Positions 36,353 to 48,800 of a DNA stretch of 64,000 nt are shown here, in pieces. Under the pieces are notes generated by a model. The model saw only the letters and a program-made list of their open reading frames with translations, ran no database searches and was not told the DNA's origin. Location: positions 9,312,928-9,376,927 of the forward strand of contig NC_083658.1 of NCBI RefSeq assembly GCF_963576545.1, read 5' to 3'. The position numbers were made by a program, and so were the translations under genes. The DNA is from Limanda limanda. Its lineage: Eukaryota > Chordata > Actinopteri > Pleuronectiformes > Pleuronectidae. The first letter of the stretch is position 1, and every line of letters begins with the position of its first letter.

Positions 36353-37144
36353 CTCTCCTAAGGCATACAAGTGAAAATGCTTTTCAACAGTTAAAGCAAG
36401 TGAAAAGTGAAAAAAGAGAACACTCTGCTTCAGACAGTTCGAGAGATTTGAGCTTTTGTTACATGATGTGTTTAATAAAAAGCAGTGGAGGTCAAGTTAT
36501 AAAAGGTTATAAATACCTATTCTTCATAAATCTCTGTAAACACTGTACAAACAACTTTAAGAATTTAGTATCATAAAGTGGTGAAGTTGCATGTGGTAGC
36601 TATAGATAAAGTCTGTATAAAGATTGTCCCCAGACAGCCTGCATTTTAGGGATAAAATCCCTTACAAAAATAGTTCTTATTTATAATTATAGCATGTTGC
36701 TGAATTGTCTTTCTGTTTTTAATGTATTCTATTTTTAGAACGTGGAATGCACTTACTGTGTTGTCGTAATATTTATTTTTTTTAATTGAAATTATGAAAC
36801 AAGTACTGGAATGATGCATCCATAACTTAAAAGTAGCAGATGATGACTGACATACAAACTGTTATTAATTGGTGACAGGTGTAAGCTGGCCACTGGGAGG
36901 CTCCTGATTATGTCAATAGTAACATAACAATAAACTCCTGACTGACATTAATCATTCTTACCACTAATTGCTCAGTATCTGTTTTTTCAGGTTGACTTGA
37001 ATTATTATTTCACAACACATAAGGGCCTTGCCTCAGACTGAAACACCCAGTCTGTTCTTAAAAATGTTTATTAATACTTTTATTTCACAACAGGCTGGAA
37101 CTGATGTAAGAACATTGTCTTAGACTGGCACACCCACTCTGTTC

Positions 37145-37153
37145 TTTAAAAGG
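37145..37153 (+). promoter_or_regulatory. TATA-like box of the CD99-like gene
   Basis: 'tttaaaagg' lies about 125 bp upstream of the start codon, with no competing start between. This suits a TATA-driven, tissue-restricted gene. An alternative is a leader intron ending at the 'gttgacag' acceptor near 37250. Confidence 0.4.
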
Positions 37154-37273
37154 CAATGGCCAGGGCTGGGGTTGCATAGAAGACTTGCAACTGCAAATCC
37201 AATACACTGCTAGTCACATCTATCTACTGGTTTTTATTTTGCGTTGACAGGAAAGTTCCAAGTCGTTGTCATC

Positions 37274-40200
37274 ATGCAGTTTGGTGTGAGGATCGCTTTC
37301 CTTCTGCTCTTAGTTACTGCAGCAGTATCTGCAAAAGGTAAGTGGACTATTGGACAATAGTATCATTTTGACACTGTAACTTAAAATTGGTTAAAATGTA
37401 TTATGTGTTATAAATTAACTTTTTAAGTGGAGCTTAAAAAAGTGATTCAATTATACTGATCAAGAGCAGTGTCAAGTGGTGTATATATATATATTTTGTA
37501 CACAGTCTAATCATACAATTTTTTGTTTTTAAATATAATTGTAGTGACCAAATTGTACTGTATGACTCTTACCTAAATCTGGAACTATCAACCAACATTA
37601 ACTTCATGGAATTTAAATATTTATCTGACAACTATACTTAAGTGCACATGCATTCACCAATTTGTAAATAAACAGAATAAGGTCAATTTTTTTTTCTAAA
37701 TTTGGACATATAAGAAGCTATTTTATATCATCAGTTTTTGATGTGTGCATGTGTAAAATTGTTTTAGCCTACCTGTGTACAAATTGCCTACTATTTGAAA
37801 ATGCATTTAAGAGCACCCAAAGTTATGCATAAATCATTGTACACATTTTTATATCTTAGATTTCACTTATAGAGTCTATTTTCTATTAACAGTGAGTTAT
37901 GTTTACTTAAAAACTTAATGTACCACACCCCTGTCATCATAACAAGAAAAGCACAATTTAAATACAGACCATTTACTATGACACTAAAGGGCATATCACT
38001 CAATTATAATCTACATGATGATGACATGACAGAGGGCAAAACGGAATCAAACTTGAAATGTCATTTAATCCTCTTGCTATGATGTCCAGAATAGTAGTGC
38101 TATACCCTGGATGTTAAAGGCACCCTACAACATTTGTGTGTGTCGCACTCCGGTCGAAATAATGCCGAGAACTGGTCGAATAAACCGAAGAAATACAAGT
38201 CAAAACAATAACATGCCCTGCCCTCTGTTGACAGTTTTCTCAAGGTTGATAGTGACTCTGAATCATAACACACGTCTAGACTAACCTCAGCATTGCACTA
38301 GTTCTGCTGCCACCCAAGCATTAAACCTGCGGTGTTACTGATCCTAACATTTTCTGGGGGTCACACACCCAACATTTTCATGTATTGCTGCACAGCATCA
38401 CATGTACACAGAGAAATGCAAATACAATACACGATGATGCAGGTAAATTGTGCCTTTATTTGTGTTGAAACTTTAGTAATCAAGAGCTTTAAAGATAATT
38501 TAAAGACTCAGATCTAAGCTTCAGCAGCCAAACCAAGGCACATACCTCCTGTCCAGACAAGCTTATATGTCATTTAAATCTTTCTTAATTGATTATATTC
38601 AGTTTTGTATCGCCTACTGTTTTTAAACTAGTTCTACGACTTCTGTGTTTGACAAAACGTGCTGTAGAAATGTCATGCCTTGTATTTCTGCTTTTTTATT
38701 GGTTCAATGTTTCCGTACTCACAGGTCATCATCACAGATCAAGTCGTTGGAGTGGTAAGTGTGCAGATTGTTTTTTATCAATAATGATTGACATTATTAT
38801 TTTGTTTATCAAAGTAAACAACAGCTTGAATCGATATGATGTTTAACAGCTTTCATGTTTTTCTTCAACAGGATTCAGTTTGTTTGACAAGTTCCGTAAC
38901 AGTGGTGAGTGACTAGAAATACATTTTGGTAGCATGCTCTGGAAAACTTACTGCATGTCAGGTGTATCCTCCCGCAATAAACTGATATGGAAAAAGTTGA
39001 TACTGCTTTTATAGCTGCACACTAAATGTAAAGATACACCTAAATGTTATAGCTTAAAGACAAAAAAATCTGCACATCTAACACTTGGTAATTAACACAT
39101 ATATCGTATCTTATATATCTTTATTTTCAAATTATATCTTTAAGGTATAGTGAATAAAATATGAACGGCAGTGACACCTTCTATTCATTCATACAAACAA
39201 TATCTATCTTACAGGAGCTTCTTCCTTAAACCCCCATCCCACTAAAGCAACAAGTGAGGGTGAGTCTTCATGCATCTTTCAAACATATCATGCCTCTATC
39301 ACAATAGCAGTGACCTGATTGTATTAAAAAAAACTATTTCAATAAACATCTGTATATGTATGTACTGTTCTTTAATCTGTTCTTTTTAACTCTGCTTATA
39401 TTTTGTTGGTTGAAGATTGACGTAGTATTTCTGTTAATCCATAGATTCCAAACCCTTCAAACCGGTGGGAGGAAGTGAGTATACACAACTTTTCTTGCTT
39501 AAAATTGAGTAGAGAACAGTCTTCGGAGTTACAGTGACCTTCATGTAATATATTAAACAGGCTGAGGAGCATCAGTCGACTGACAGTCCCATCAGGGATG
39601 ATTACAATCTTGACTTTAATGTGTAAGCCCTATTTAGAAGTTATCTATTTTAAATTTAACTTTAAATCTTTTATTCTTAGATGGATTTTCTCTGGAGGAT
39701 GCTCTAAATCCAGGTAAAACGACAATGAATGCTTTGTGGAAGAATTTTTTCTTATGAATTTAAAATATTTGCGACTAATTTGCATCACAACCAAATGTAT
39801 AACAAAAGTGCACCCATGAACTCAGAGCTTTTCTAATAAATCTAATGAAATCAGGTGACCCAGCAGAAACAGAACAAGTTAAATTATTTAAAACAAGTTG
39901 AGATTTTACATATATTGTTGAAAAGTGTTTTATTAAACATCTTCATATTTATGTATTTATTTATTTCCTTGGACTGGGGAATCTGGCAAACGCCCTTGTG
40001 TGTCTCTACTATTGTATACTAGTAAAAGTATTCTCTAACTGTAACAAATTCCAAAACAAATTCCAGGAAGCATTTTTTTAAAATTAATTTCTTTAGTTAT
40101 CCTTTGATTATGTTCTGGCCCACCATCTACTGGCTGAAAAAAAAAACGAAAAAAGAAGCTGAATCTAAGAGCTGCATTTTGTTGGCAATACATGTGTTCT

Positions 40201-41190
40201 ATAATCGGAATCCCTAGAAGTTAATTACTCTGCTTATATTTTGTTGGTTGAAGATTGACGTAGTATTTCTGTTAATCCATAGGTTCCAAACCCTTCAAAC
40301 CTATGGGAGGAAGTGAGTACACACAACTTCACTTGCTTAAAATTGAGTTGATAACAGTCTTCAGAATTACAGTGACCTTCATGTAATATTTTGAACAAGT
40401 TAAATCATCCCACAGAGCACACAACATTCTTCACAAACACTATATCAATCAAAAGAGTAAACTCCACAATGACAAATATATAAAATGCTCAATTTGAGGA
40501 GCATCAGTCGACTAACAGTCCCATCAGGGATGATTAAAATCTTGACTTTAATGTGTAAACCCTATTTGGAAGTTATCTATTTTAAATTTAACTTTTAATC
40601 TTTTATTCCTAGATGGATTCTCTCTGGAGGATGCTCTTAAGCCAGGTAATACGATAATGGACGCTTTGTGGGAGAGCTTTTTCACATGTTTGTGCCTAAT
40701 TTGCATCACAACCAAATGTATAACAAAAGTGTTCCCATGAACTCAGGGCTTTTCTAATGAATCTCATGAAATCAGGTCAACCAGCAGAAACAGAACAAGT
40801 TCAATTAATTATAACAAGTTTAGATTTTACATATATTGTGTAAAAGTGTTTTATCTTGAGTGTTGTGTTCTGGTTATGTTCCCCCAGCTGTAAAGCCTAC
40901 TGAAAATCCCACAGGTGAGTCAACAAACCTGCTACTCCGGTCTTCTTGATAAAACACTAGAGAGCTTTGTCTGAATTAAACTGCCTTTAACTGTATACTT
41001 GTATTGTACATGCACTGTATGTATTGAGAAGATTTCACCCCAGCAGAATAATACAATTTGTATAAACTCTTCCTCAGATTATCAGGGGAATGTGGCTCAA
41101 AAACTTGGCAAAGTCATTGAGCAACAAAACCAGCAGCTCCGCCTGCTGCAACAGCTGATGGCTAAGTCCTCTTCATGTTGCCTCAAATAA
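37274..41190 (+). CDS. Small secreted CD99-like protein with duplicated acidic exons
   Basis: Ten coding exons: 37274-37337, 38725-38754, 38872-38904, 39215-39259, 39445-39474, 39681-39713, 40283-40312, 40613-40645, 40888-40914 and 41078-41190. All introns are phase 1, and the joined product is 145 residues. The first exon encodes a signal peptide (hydrophobic core AFLLLLVTAAVSA). The rest alternates basic/proline exons (SKPFKPVGG, SKPFKPMGG) with acidic exons (GFSLFDKFRNS, GFSLEDALNP, GFSLEDALKP) that parallel the GFDLGDAL modules of the neighbouring cd99. There is no transmembrane segment. The last exon gives a Gln/Leu-rich amphipathic helix (VIEQQNQQLRLLQQLMAK) and ends SSCCLK. A 3' UTR exon probably begins near 41313, with AATAAA at 41383. 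I infer a soluble, possibly oligomeric, CD99-family protein. Its function is unknown. It occupies the position of human CD99, between dhrsx and the next CD99-type gene. Confidence 0.8.
39391..39937 (+). repeat. Intragenic duplication unit A (exons 5-6)
   Basis: Covers the exon pair SKPFKPVGG and GFSLEDALNP with introns. The intron sequence before the first exon is identical over about 50 bp to unit B at 40229, and high similarity extends to about 39937. Confidence 0.9.
40229..40857 (+). repeat. Intragenic duplication unit B (exons 7-8)
   Basis: Near-identical copy of 39391-39937, offset 838 bp at the first exon and 932 bp at the second. The offset shift is due to an extra block of about 94 bp in the intron (roughly 40395-40495). 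Both exons remain in phase 1. Confidence 0.9.
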
Positions 41191-41382
41191 AGGTATATTT
41201 TGAATAGATTTCCCCAGATTTGCAAAATAAAAATGTTTTCAGGACACAATTGCAGTCATCGACCCATTTACCAATTTTAACTGACTAACTTGTTTTTCTT
41301 TTTTTTTCAAGACATGAAGAGGATGGATGAACAGCTGACACCATCTTGAATGTGTCGGCACTTCTGAATCATTCTCCTGATG

Positions 41383-41388
41383 AATAAA
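41383..41388 (+). terminator. Poly(A) signal of the CD99-like gene
   Basis: AATAAA about 190 bp after the stop, just downstream of a polypyrimidine tract plus AG at 41311-41312 that would start a final UTR exon. Confidence 0.65.
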
Positions 41389-42816
41389 CAATTATACATG
41401 TATTCATGTTATGTCTATCTTTAAAAAACACGTGTTAAGCAGAACATCCGAACATAATTAATGTGTAATGGGTAGCAAGACACTGATGGGTGAAATGACT
41501 GGTGAGGTAAATTCTGTTTAAAGGATACTTTATTAAACTTATAGTTAATCGATGCAGATAATCATGAAGGGTTACCTTTAGGAGATCAAGATGTGTCAAT
41601 GGCCCAACTACTGACCAATAAGATCAATCTACAGGGTCATAACAGCAACAAAAGAGTTAACAGTAATGTGAGAAATAATAAATGTCAACAGATATCTTTA
41701 TAGATTATTGAAATGGTTGTTTTGCTCCAGACTTTCTGGGTGTCCACTCGTTTGGTGTTAAAATAGAGATATCTATCCAATGGAGGGAGAGTTTATCACA
41801 ATATATAAATACCTCACAATTATAATCGCCTCATTTCAAATTGAACAAAGATCCTTATACCAACATATTATCCGATAGTGTAGATGCAGACCAACCTACA
41901 CACACACACACACACACACATTCTCCATCTATCAAGCTAGGCCTTTAGCGTTTACTACAACACTTTAGTTGTAGTAATAACCAAAACAAGTATAACTAAA
42001 ACATACACAAACATTATGATCTGTATGTTAGTGGGGAGATTTGTAGGCAGCCAGACATTGTATTAAAATTCTGAAGTGAAAGATAATGTTTATCCACAAT
42101 CGTCAGTTCCCTGTCTCACTTAAGAGGAATTTTCTTATCATTGTATTGACAGCCTGAAAATGTCTCCACTCCACTGGGCTGTGTTTAAAGATAAAGAGCA
42201 CAATGTGAACTCCTGTCTGTAGGGGGCAGCATTACGCTACCTGGCAACCCCAGAGTACAGCAACTCACTGTTCTGTCTCTGAAACAACACGAGAATTGGT
42301 TATACAATTCTAAAAATAATAATAAAAAAAGGAATGCTTCGGTGTAAACTGTCTACGTTGCAACCCGAAACGAATAACGGGTTGAACTTATATGCATATA
42401 CGCTTAAAATGTTGATGTCTGGGTTCTTTGCTTTTGCTGACAAGTAAGATCAATTAAATTTAAAGTGATTAAATATTCAGGAGCTCCGTTAATGCTCTTA
42501 GGCTGAGTGGTGGATTCGATTTGTGTGAGGCTTCGTATATCTATTGCTAAAAATGATACACCCGGAGATTATTGTAAAATTCTTTTTTTTCATGAGTGTG
42601 CACAGTTAACGCCCATGCGAGGCCGTGCCACACCCCATGGCAAAGTTGACTCATAGTCGGTAACAGGACACCAGTCAGAGCCGGAGACCTGAGTCCTCAG
42701 ATCCGTGCGAGCTGGAGAAACACTCTCGAACACGGAGCAGAACAGTCGGCAGCATTAATAAGACTAAAAACTAAAAGCTTTAACGGAACGGTGGAGAAAG
42801 AAACTTCCCAGTAAAC
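41389..42816. other. Intergenic region and cd99 5' flank
   Basis: Contains a (CA)n run at 41896-41920 and, in the last 200 bp, a mildly CpG-enriched leader ending at the cd99 start codon. No further exon recognised. Confidence 0.55.
41896..41920. repeat. (CA)n microsatellite
   Basis: CA dinucleotide run. Confidence 0.85.
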
Positions 42817-45800
42817 ATGGCGTTTTGCCTGAGGGTAGTTTTACTTCTTTTTCTCGTTGCTGGGACTTTAGCACAAGACGGTAAGCCACTCACTAAAAGG
42901 ATCACTAAGAGGCATATATGTTCTTATTGTGTACACACCACATAGTTGCAACGTGTATTTTAGGCCAGGCTTGCGGTTACTTTAAGACTGAACGTTTCTA
43001 TTTCCATGCCATGATTTGCTGGAATCAGTAGGAGGGGCATTATCTTCCAGACGTGTTACATGAGCCTGACACAAACTGCAGGGTAGAGCCCACCCTTTGT
43101 TTTCTTCGGTAACGGTTGTTTTAGTAATTGTACATCATGTTTATTTGTCACCATGTGGTCAAATCCACCGTTTTAAACCCTGTGTTCGCTTTAAATAATG
43201 ACGCTACCCCATATATACGACATCCCATAATAACAAGTTGAGACAGTAATGGGATTGATCTTAATACATTTATTCTATGCCCTGTTACACGTTTATTACA
43301 TATATTTAATTTATACCATGTTACACGTTTATTACATATACTTAATTTATGCCATGCCTAAATAGTGTTTAATACTTAATTAAAGTTTGGGATGGCAAAA
43401 TAGGTTTTAACAGGAGCAGCTCTATGTATGAAATGAGATACTGTAATTTGATGGAGACCTGAGTATTTAGGTCACGGTTATCATTTGAAGCCATGCAGCT
43501 AAATTACTATTGACCCAAATGATGATATGATATGATTGTGTGGCTCCTTTTTGATCAATGAATAATTCATCTGGTTAATCTGAGGTAAGAGCGTATTGAA
43601 TTTTGGTTTCCAAGGCTTAAATGGATATCCAAAGGGAATGAATGCCCTGTATATACAACAATCAGGTATTGCTGTTTTTTAAATGGGACTAATGCAATTT
43701 TCAAAGGATCGTCAAATCATAATTTATACCATATGATGACTTGATGATTTTTTACGAACTTTAGGTCACGCCTATAGCCCTACAGGATGCAGAGATAACT
43801 GAAAATGCTTTTTTCTGCCATGCATTACACAATATTTCAGACTTCCCTGTGACGTCTTCATGATGTCACTATATGATATATCATATTTCAGGGAATCCTT
43901 TTCTTATCAATACAAGCTTCAGATTGTTCCTTTAGCTTTAGCCACACCCCCCCCCCCCCACACACACACACAAACTTCTTGGTGAGGACACTTATTGGCA
44001 TAATGCTTTCCTTAACTTAACATAATGCTTTCCTCCCTAACTTTGACCATCACAAAGTTGTGGGCGGCTGTGGCTGTCGTCCTCCAACCAGAAGGTTGGC
44101 AGATCGATCCTAAGCCGAACTCTAAAGCGCTTTGAGTGGCCATCAAGACTAGAAAAGCACCATTTACAATTAACAACTAAAAACCCAATCTAAACCTTAC
44201 CCTAACCAATACCTAAGTCTAACCCTTACCCTAAAAGCAAGTCTTAATCCTCGAACAGCCATTTGAAAGTGCCAAACTCACTTCACAAGGTTTGTAACTC
44301 ACAAAGATATCTGGCAAATATATAACATGCATACAGGAAACACATAACTTCTCTGATGAGTTTCATTTGTCAGAGTCATGCTTATTATGTTGAGGCTTTT
44401 AAAAAGATATTTAATATCCTTACATTGTTTCAATGAGATATATTTGTGGGGTTTATTTTTGGAACAGTGGTGGTAAAAATGACCTCAACTTGTCTGAATA
44501 TTCTGTAGGCATGCTGAATATTGTGGCCCAGGCCTTTTAACCTCATTCCACATTAGTATGTGGTTAAGTGCAACAGTGGTCACAGACATATAGAAAATAT
44601 TCAAATAATATTCTTTTAAACAGAGGGAATGTAGCATGTTTTTACGGTCATTCCTCCATGGTTCATTCATCATAGATTTATATTATTTTATGAACCTTAA
44701 TAAGTAACAGCTGTAGCTGTATGCTGAAAGAGCATCTTAGAGTCAATGCTTTTCTCAACTTTATTGAATTGGCCAAATAAATCAGTTACTGCAGGTTTAC
44801 AGTTCTGTCTTCATTGTACATCAATTTATTTGCTAGAAGGTTTGTTTATTCAGGACCACATTATATATACATATTGTGTTTTCCTTATATCCAAATGTGA
44901 CGTAGAATAAACACTGACTGTCACTGATTTAAATGGATCGGTTTTAGATTTAATTACATTTTTTTATGTTATTGTGGTGTGTTAGCATCTGATTTGTGAA
45001 ATTAATTAATCTAAAAGGATGTATACATCACTCGGTCTTAGAATTAAGGTGTTATATGTCAGTACTCTATATCGTATACATCAGAATTAGTAATTATAAC
45101 TATTTGACAACTTCCTGGGTAAAAAGTGCTGGCATGTGCTTTACTGTGGAAAACCACGTGACTAGTTTCACTAGTTATTCAGGTTTCAAAGCTGCTTAGT
45201 GAGCTAGTGCTACCATAGCAACTTGCAAATATACTGTATGACTCCTTGCATCACCCAAACACGGAACACATCACTCCACTGTGTAGGGAAACTAAGAAAA
45301 CAATGTGTGGCTGGTTGCTGTAGACTAGAGTCACACGGGTTTGGTGAAAAGCAGATAAATACAAGAGCTGGTCAGTTGTAAGGAGTTTCAAAACTAAGAA
45401 AAGTTTTAATTTCACTTTGTATAAGTCATTCTATGTCAGTGCTGATTGTAATGTGCTCCCTTGTCTTTTCATGCAGGATTTGACCTTGGGGATGCCCTTG
45501 ATGGTCTAGGTGAGTGACTCTCAGTACAAGTAGTAGTAGTTGTAATAATAATAACAGATAGTAAAACAGAACAATGACCGAAACTATTTTAAAACAGACA
45601 GCAGACAGGACCGTCTGCTGTCTGCCATCACTGTTACAAAAAGAGAATTCAAATATAGCACACAGTTGCACAAGAAATAGGGCCAACAGGAAGTGGTTGA
45701 CATTGATGTTGTGTCAGCTAAGTGCACAGAAAACCGTCAGAACAGTAGTAAGACATTCTTCACTGTAGTAAGACATTGATCAGTGGAATTTTCCATTACA

Positions 45801-48800
45801 ATGACATTTACTGTCACAGGCTCATTCAAAATCGACCTGATTTGAAGTTTGTCAAGCTGGGTGTGCTTTAACATGTTTATTGCACAAACAAGACCCTGAT
45901 TAGATGTTTATTACTAAGTCTTAAATTGTTAAAATCTTTATTCATAGCTGCACGCATTCTTTCATTCATTCAGTCCTTCCCGACTCTCGATACTTCTCAT
46001 TCGCCCTGATACACAGACACACACAAACGTGTAATTATTATTACCATCATAATTATTATCATTATAATTATTGTAATTATGTATTATATAATACGGGTCA
46101 CAGTAGGTCTGTAAGGACTCAAACCCGCTCAGACCTGGTATTAACATCCATCCAACTCAGGTGACAACCTCTGACCTGATACAGTTTCATAATCATATGT
46201 TGATACATTTGTGGCCACCACAATTCTGAGCACCACATAAAGTTTGATACTTTTTCAAATGGGTAAATTTTTGCCACACACACAGACACACAGCTGTACT
46301 CTATGAACAGAAATGTGCTTAATATTTACGGAATGTTTTCTGCATGATTGCCATTTACTTTAAAGTGACTTTCAGTTAATAAAACGCACCGCAACAAAAA
46401 ATTGGCGTCCACACCTGCTGCGCCCCCCCGCTACACTTCCTTACACGACCGGCAGTGGAGAGAGAGAAAGAGGAAGAGAGCTACCACGGTGTCCCTAAAT
46501 AAACTTCGCCGACTCCCCGCATCCTATAAGCATCGCCGTCCTGTCAGGGAAATTAGAGCAGTGATTTTATATCTACAATGACATAAACCTAATTGTGGAA
46601 GTAACAGTGCTAAAAGTATCTTGTTTTAGCTAAAGCATTTATTAAGGATTAACCCTATTACTTATGTCTTTCATAAAAAGTTCATGGATATTGATTATTT
46701 ATCAATATAAACATTTATAAAGTTAAAACAACTGTATGCCTCCACACATATATGCTGATATGAACTCTCTCCATATAAATAGGTATTAAAATGAATACTA
46801 GATTTCCTTGTCTTATAAATCCTTGTATATTACCAATACCAATATTACATGAAAGGGGCACCTCCTGCATAAATGCACCGAGACATATGCTGCATGCCAC
46901 TAGTCCAGCGGTTCCCAAACTTTTTAGGCCAAGCACCCCCTTCTACATCCCACACCTTCAAAAAAAAGAAGCGTAAAAGAGCCTATTCATAGCCGCAATA
47001 AATGCAACATTTTTGATCAGAACACACGTGCACCTGTGGTTTCGGCGTCTCGTGCTCTGCACTTGTGGTTTCTGCGCGAGTCTATTTTTTCCTCTCGCAG
47101 CGAGCGTATCGTGCCAAGCACACAGGCAAACAGACAGAGGGAGAAAGATAGGGGTGGGGCTATGAAGACCATCATCATTTACCCCCGAACCCCTACATTG
47201 AAGGGAGCATACAACAAATAGATTGGCACTATAATTCATTTGGGCTTTGCAAACAGAAGTGACATATGTGTAACCACTTCTTAGAGGGGAAGTGAGATCT
47301 TATCCAAAGTAGTCACAGAAGACTCATTCTGGTTGCATTGTCCTGCCAGGCTTGAACAGGGTGTAAAACTCCATCTGCAAACAACGTAGAATTGTTCTGT
47401 TGTTGTGATATTAATAGATGGTACACCACTGCCTTGAGTAATAGTCTAGTTTGGCCTTAAACGTAAAGCAACATTATGATTCCCATAACAAGAGAGCTGT
47501 GTCCCGTTGAAAGTCTGCAACAACCGTGGTAGCCAACATTTTTTAAGGACCCAAATTCACATCCACATGTTTAACATTTTTAAACAGGCTTTTTTGTCTC
47601 AGGATGTTGAAGGGGGCGGCACCCAAGCGCCCCATATTAACCAGCCGCCACTGGTATATTTATAAAACTTAGATAAGATACCATACACCTGGATGACTGA
47701 GATTCTTCACACACCAAGTTTCTTTGTGGTGAACCTGATGGTTTCTCTTCAGATCTGTTTTTCTTTCCGATTCTTCTCTCTTTACAAAATTACACACTTA
47801 CTACTTCTCCATTTCACTGTCATAGTTGTAGTGTTTTGTGTTCATGTAAATAAATATATATACTTTTGTATATAAACAATAAGACATTTGCATTGTGTCA
47901 CGTTTTTTGAGAAGTAAAATCATATTTGTGTAAATGTAAATTGTATAGGGACAAATAGTAACACTGGTTATTTCTTTTTATTCCTTTAGATCCACCAACT
48001 GTAAAACCTAAGGAGCAACCAAAGGCCCCGGAGAAGCCTAAATCTGATGGTTAGCCCCTTCTCACCTCTCATGACATCCAGATTTTTTTATTTTTCTGTA
48101 CATACTAATGATTTCCAGATGATGTATCTTTGAGGTTTACTAACCCTTGTCTGAAAGGTCATGGGACAATTTCCATAATGCCTCAAAAACGACCACAGGT
48201 CATTTGCCATGTTCCATTTTGTCCGTCGACAATTTAATAACGATTTCCACCAACCGACATTGACTAGAATTGTTTCAATAAGACTACGAGTGGTGGCGCC
48301 AGCTCTGTGAGGCAGCTCTCAAGCACTAGTGGCGCTTTGAGCTAATTGCTACCATCTGCAATACTGGTGGGATGATTCTGAAACCATAGACAAAGCCACT
48401 ACACAAATCTTCTCTAGAACCAGACTCTGTGTGTGTTTGTGTGTGAGAGACAGAGCGAGACAGATTTCTATACCAAATAACTTTCTGGCTATGATATAGC
48501 TTATAAAGGGTGAAGTTTGTAAAATAATTCATTTATTTGAGTGACGCTCTGTTTGTATAATATGGTTTGTTAGGCCCAGTTTAAATCACTCCCACTTCCC
48601 TTTCCTCCCAGGTGGGCTGGACCTTCATACAGTGTTGGTCAGTGTTTAATGTTTGTGTGCTTGTGTATTACAGGTGGCTTCGGATTGGATCTGGCTGATG
48701 CATTTGGACCAGGTAAAATCCAGCGTGCAAGCTGGTGTTATTTTTGTTTGCTCATTTTTTTTCATGTGTTTCCCACCTGTGCAGGACACATGCAAAGATA

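Larger units (their letters stand above)
34021..37273. other. Intergenic region between dhrsx and the CD99-like gene
   Basis: Holds a LINE-1-type RT fragment (34885-35110), an orphan copy of a downstream exon (35603-35701), an (AT)n run at 36105-36128, a hAT end at 36290-36352, and an imperfect direct repeat at 37003-37150. No complete gene is visible. Confidence 0.6.
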
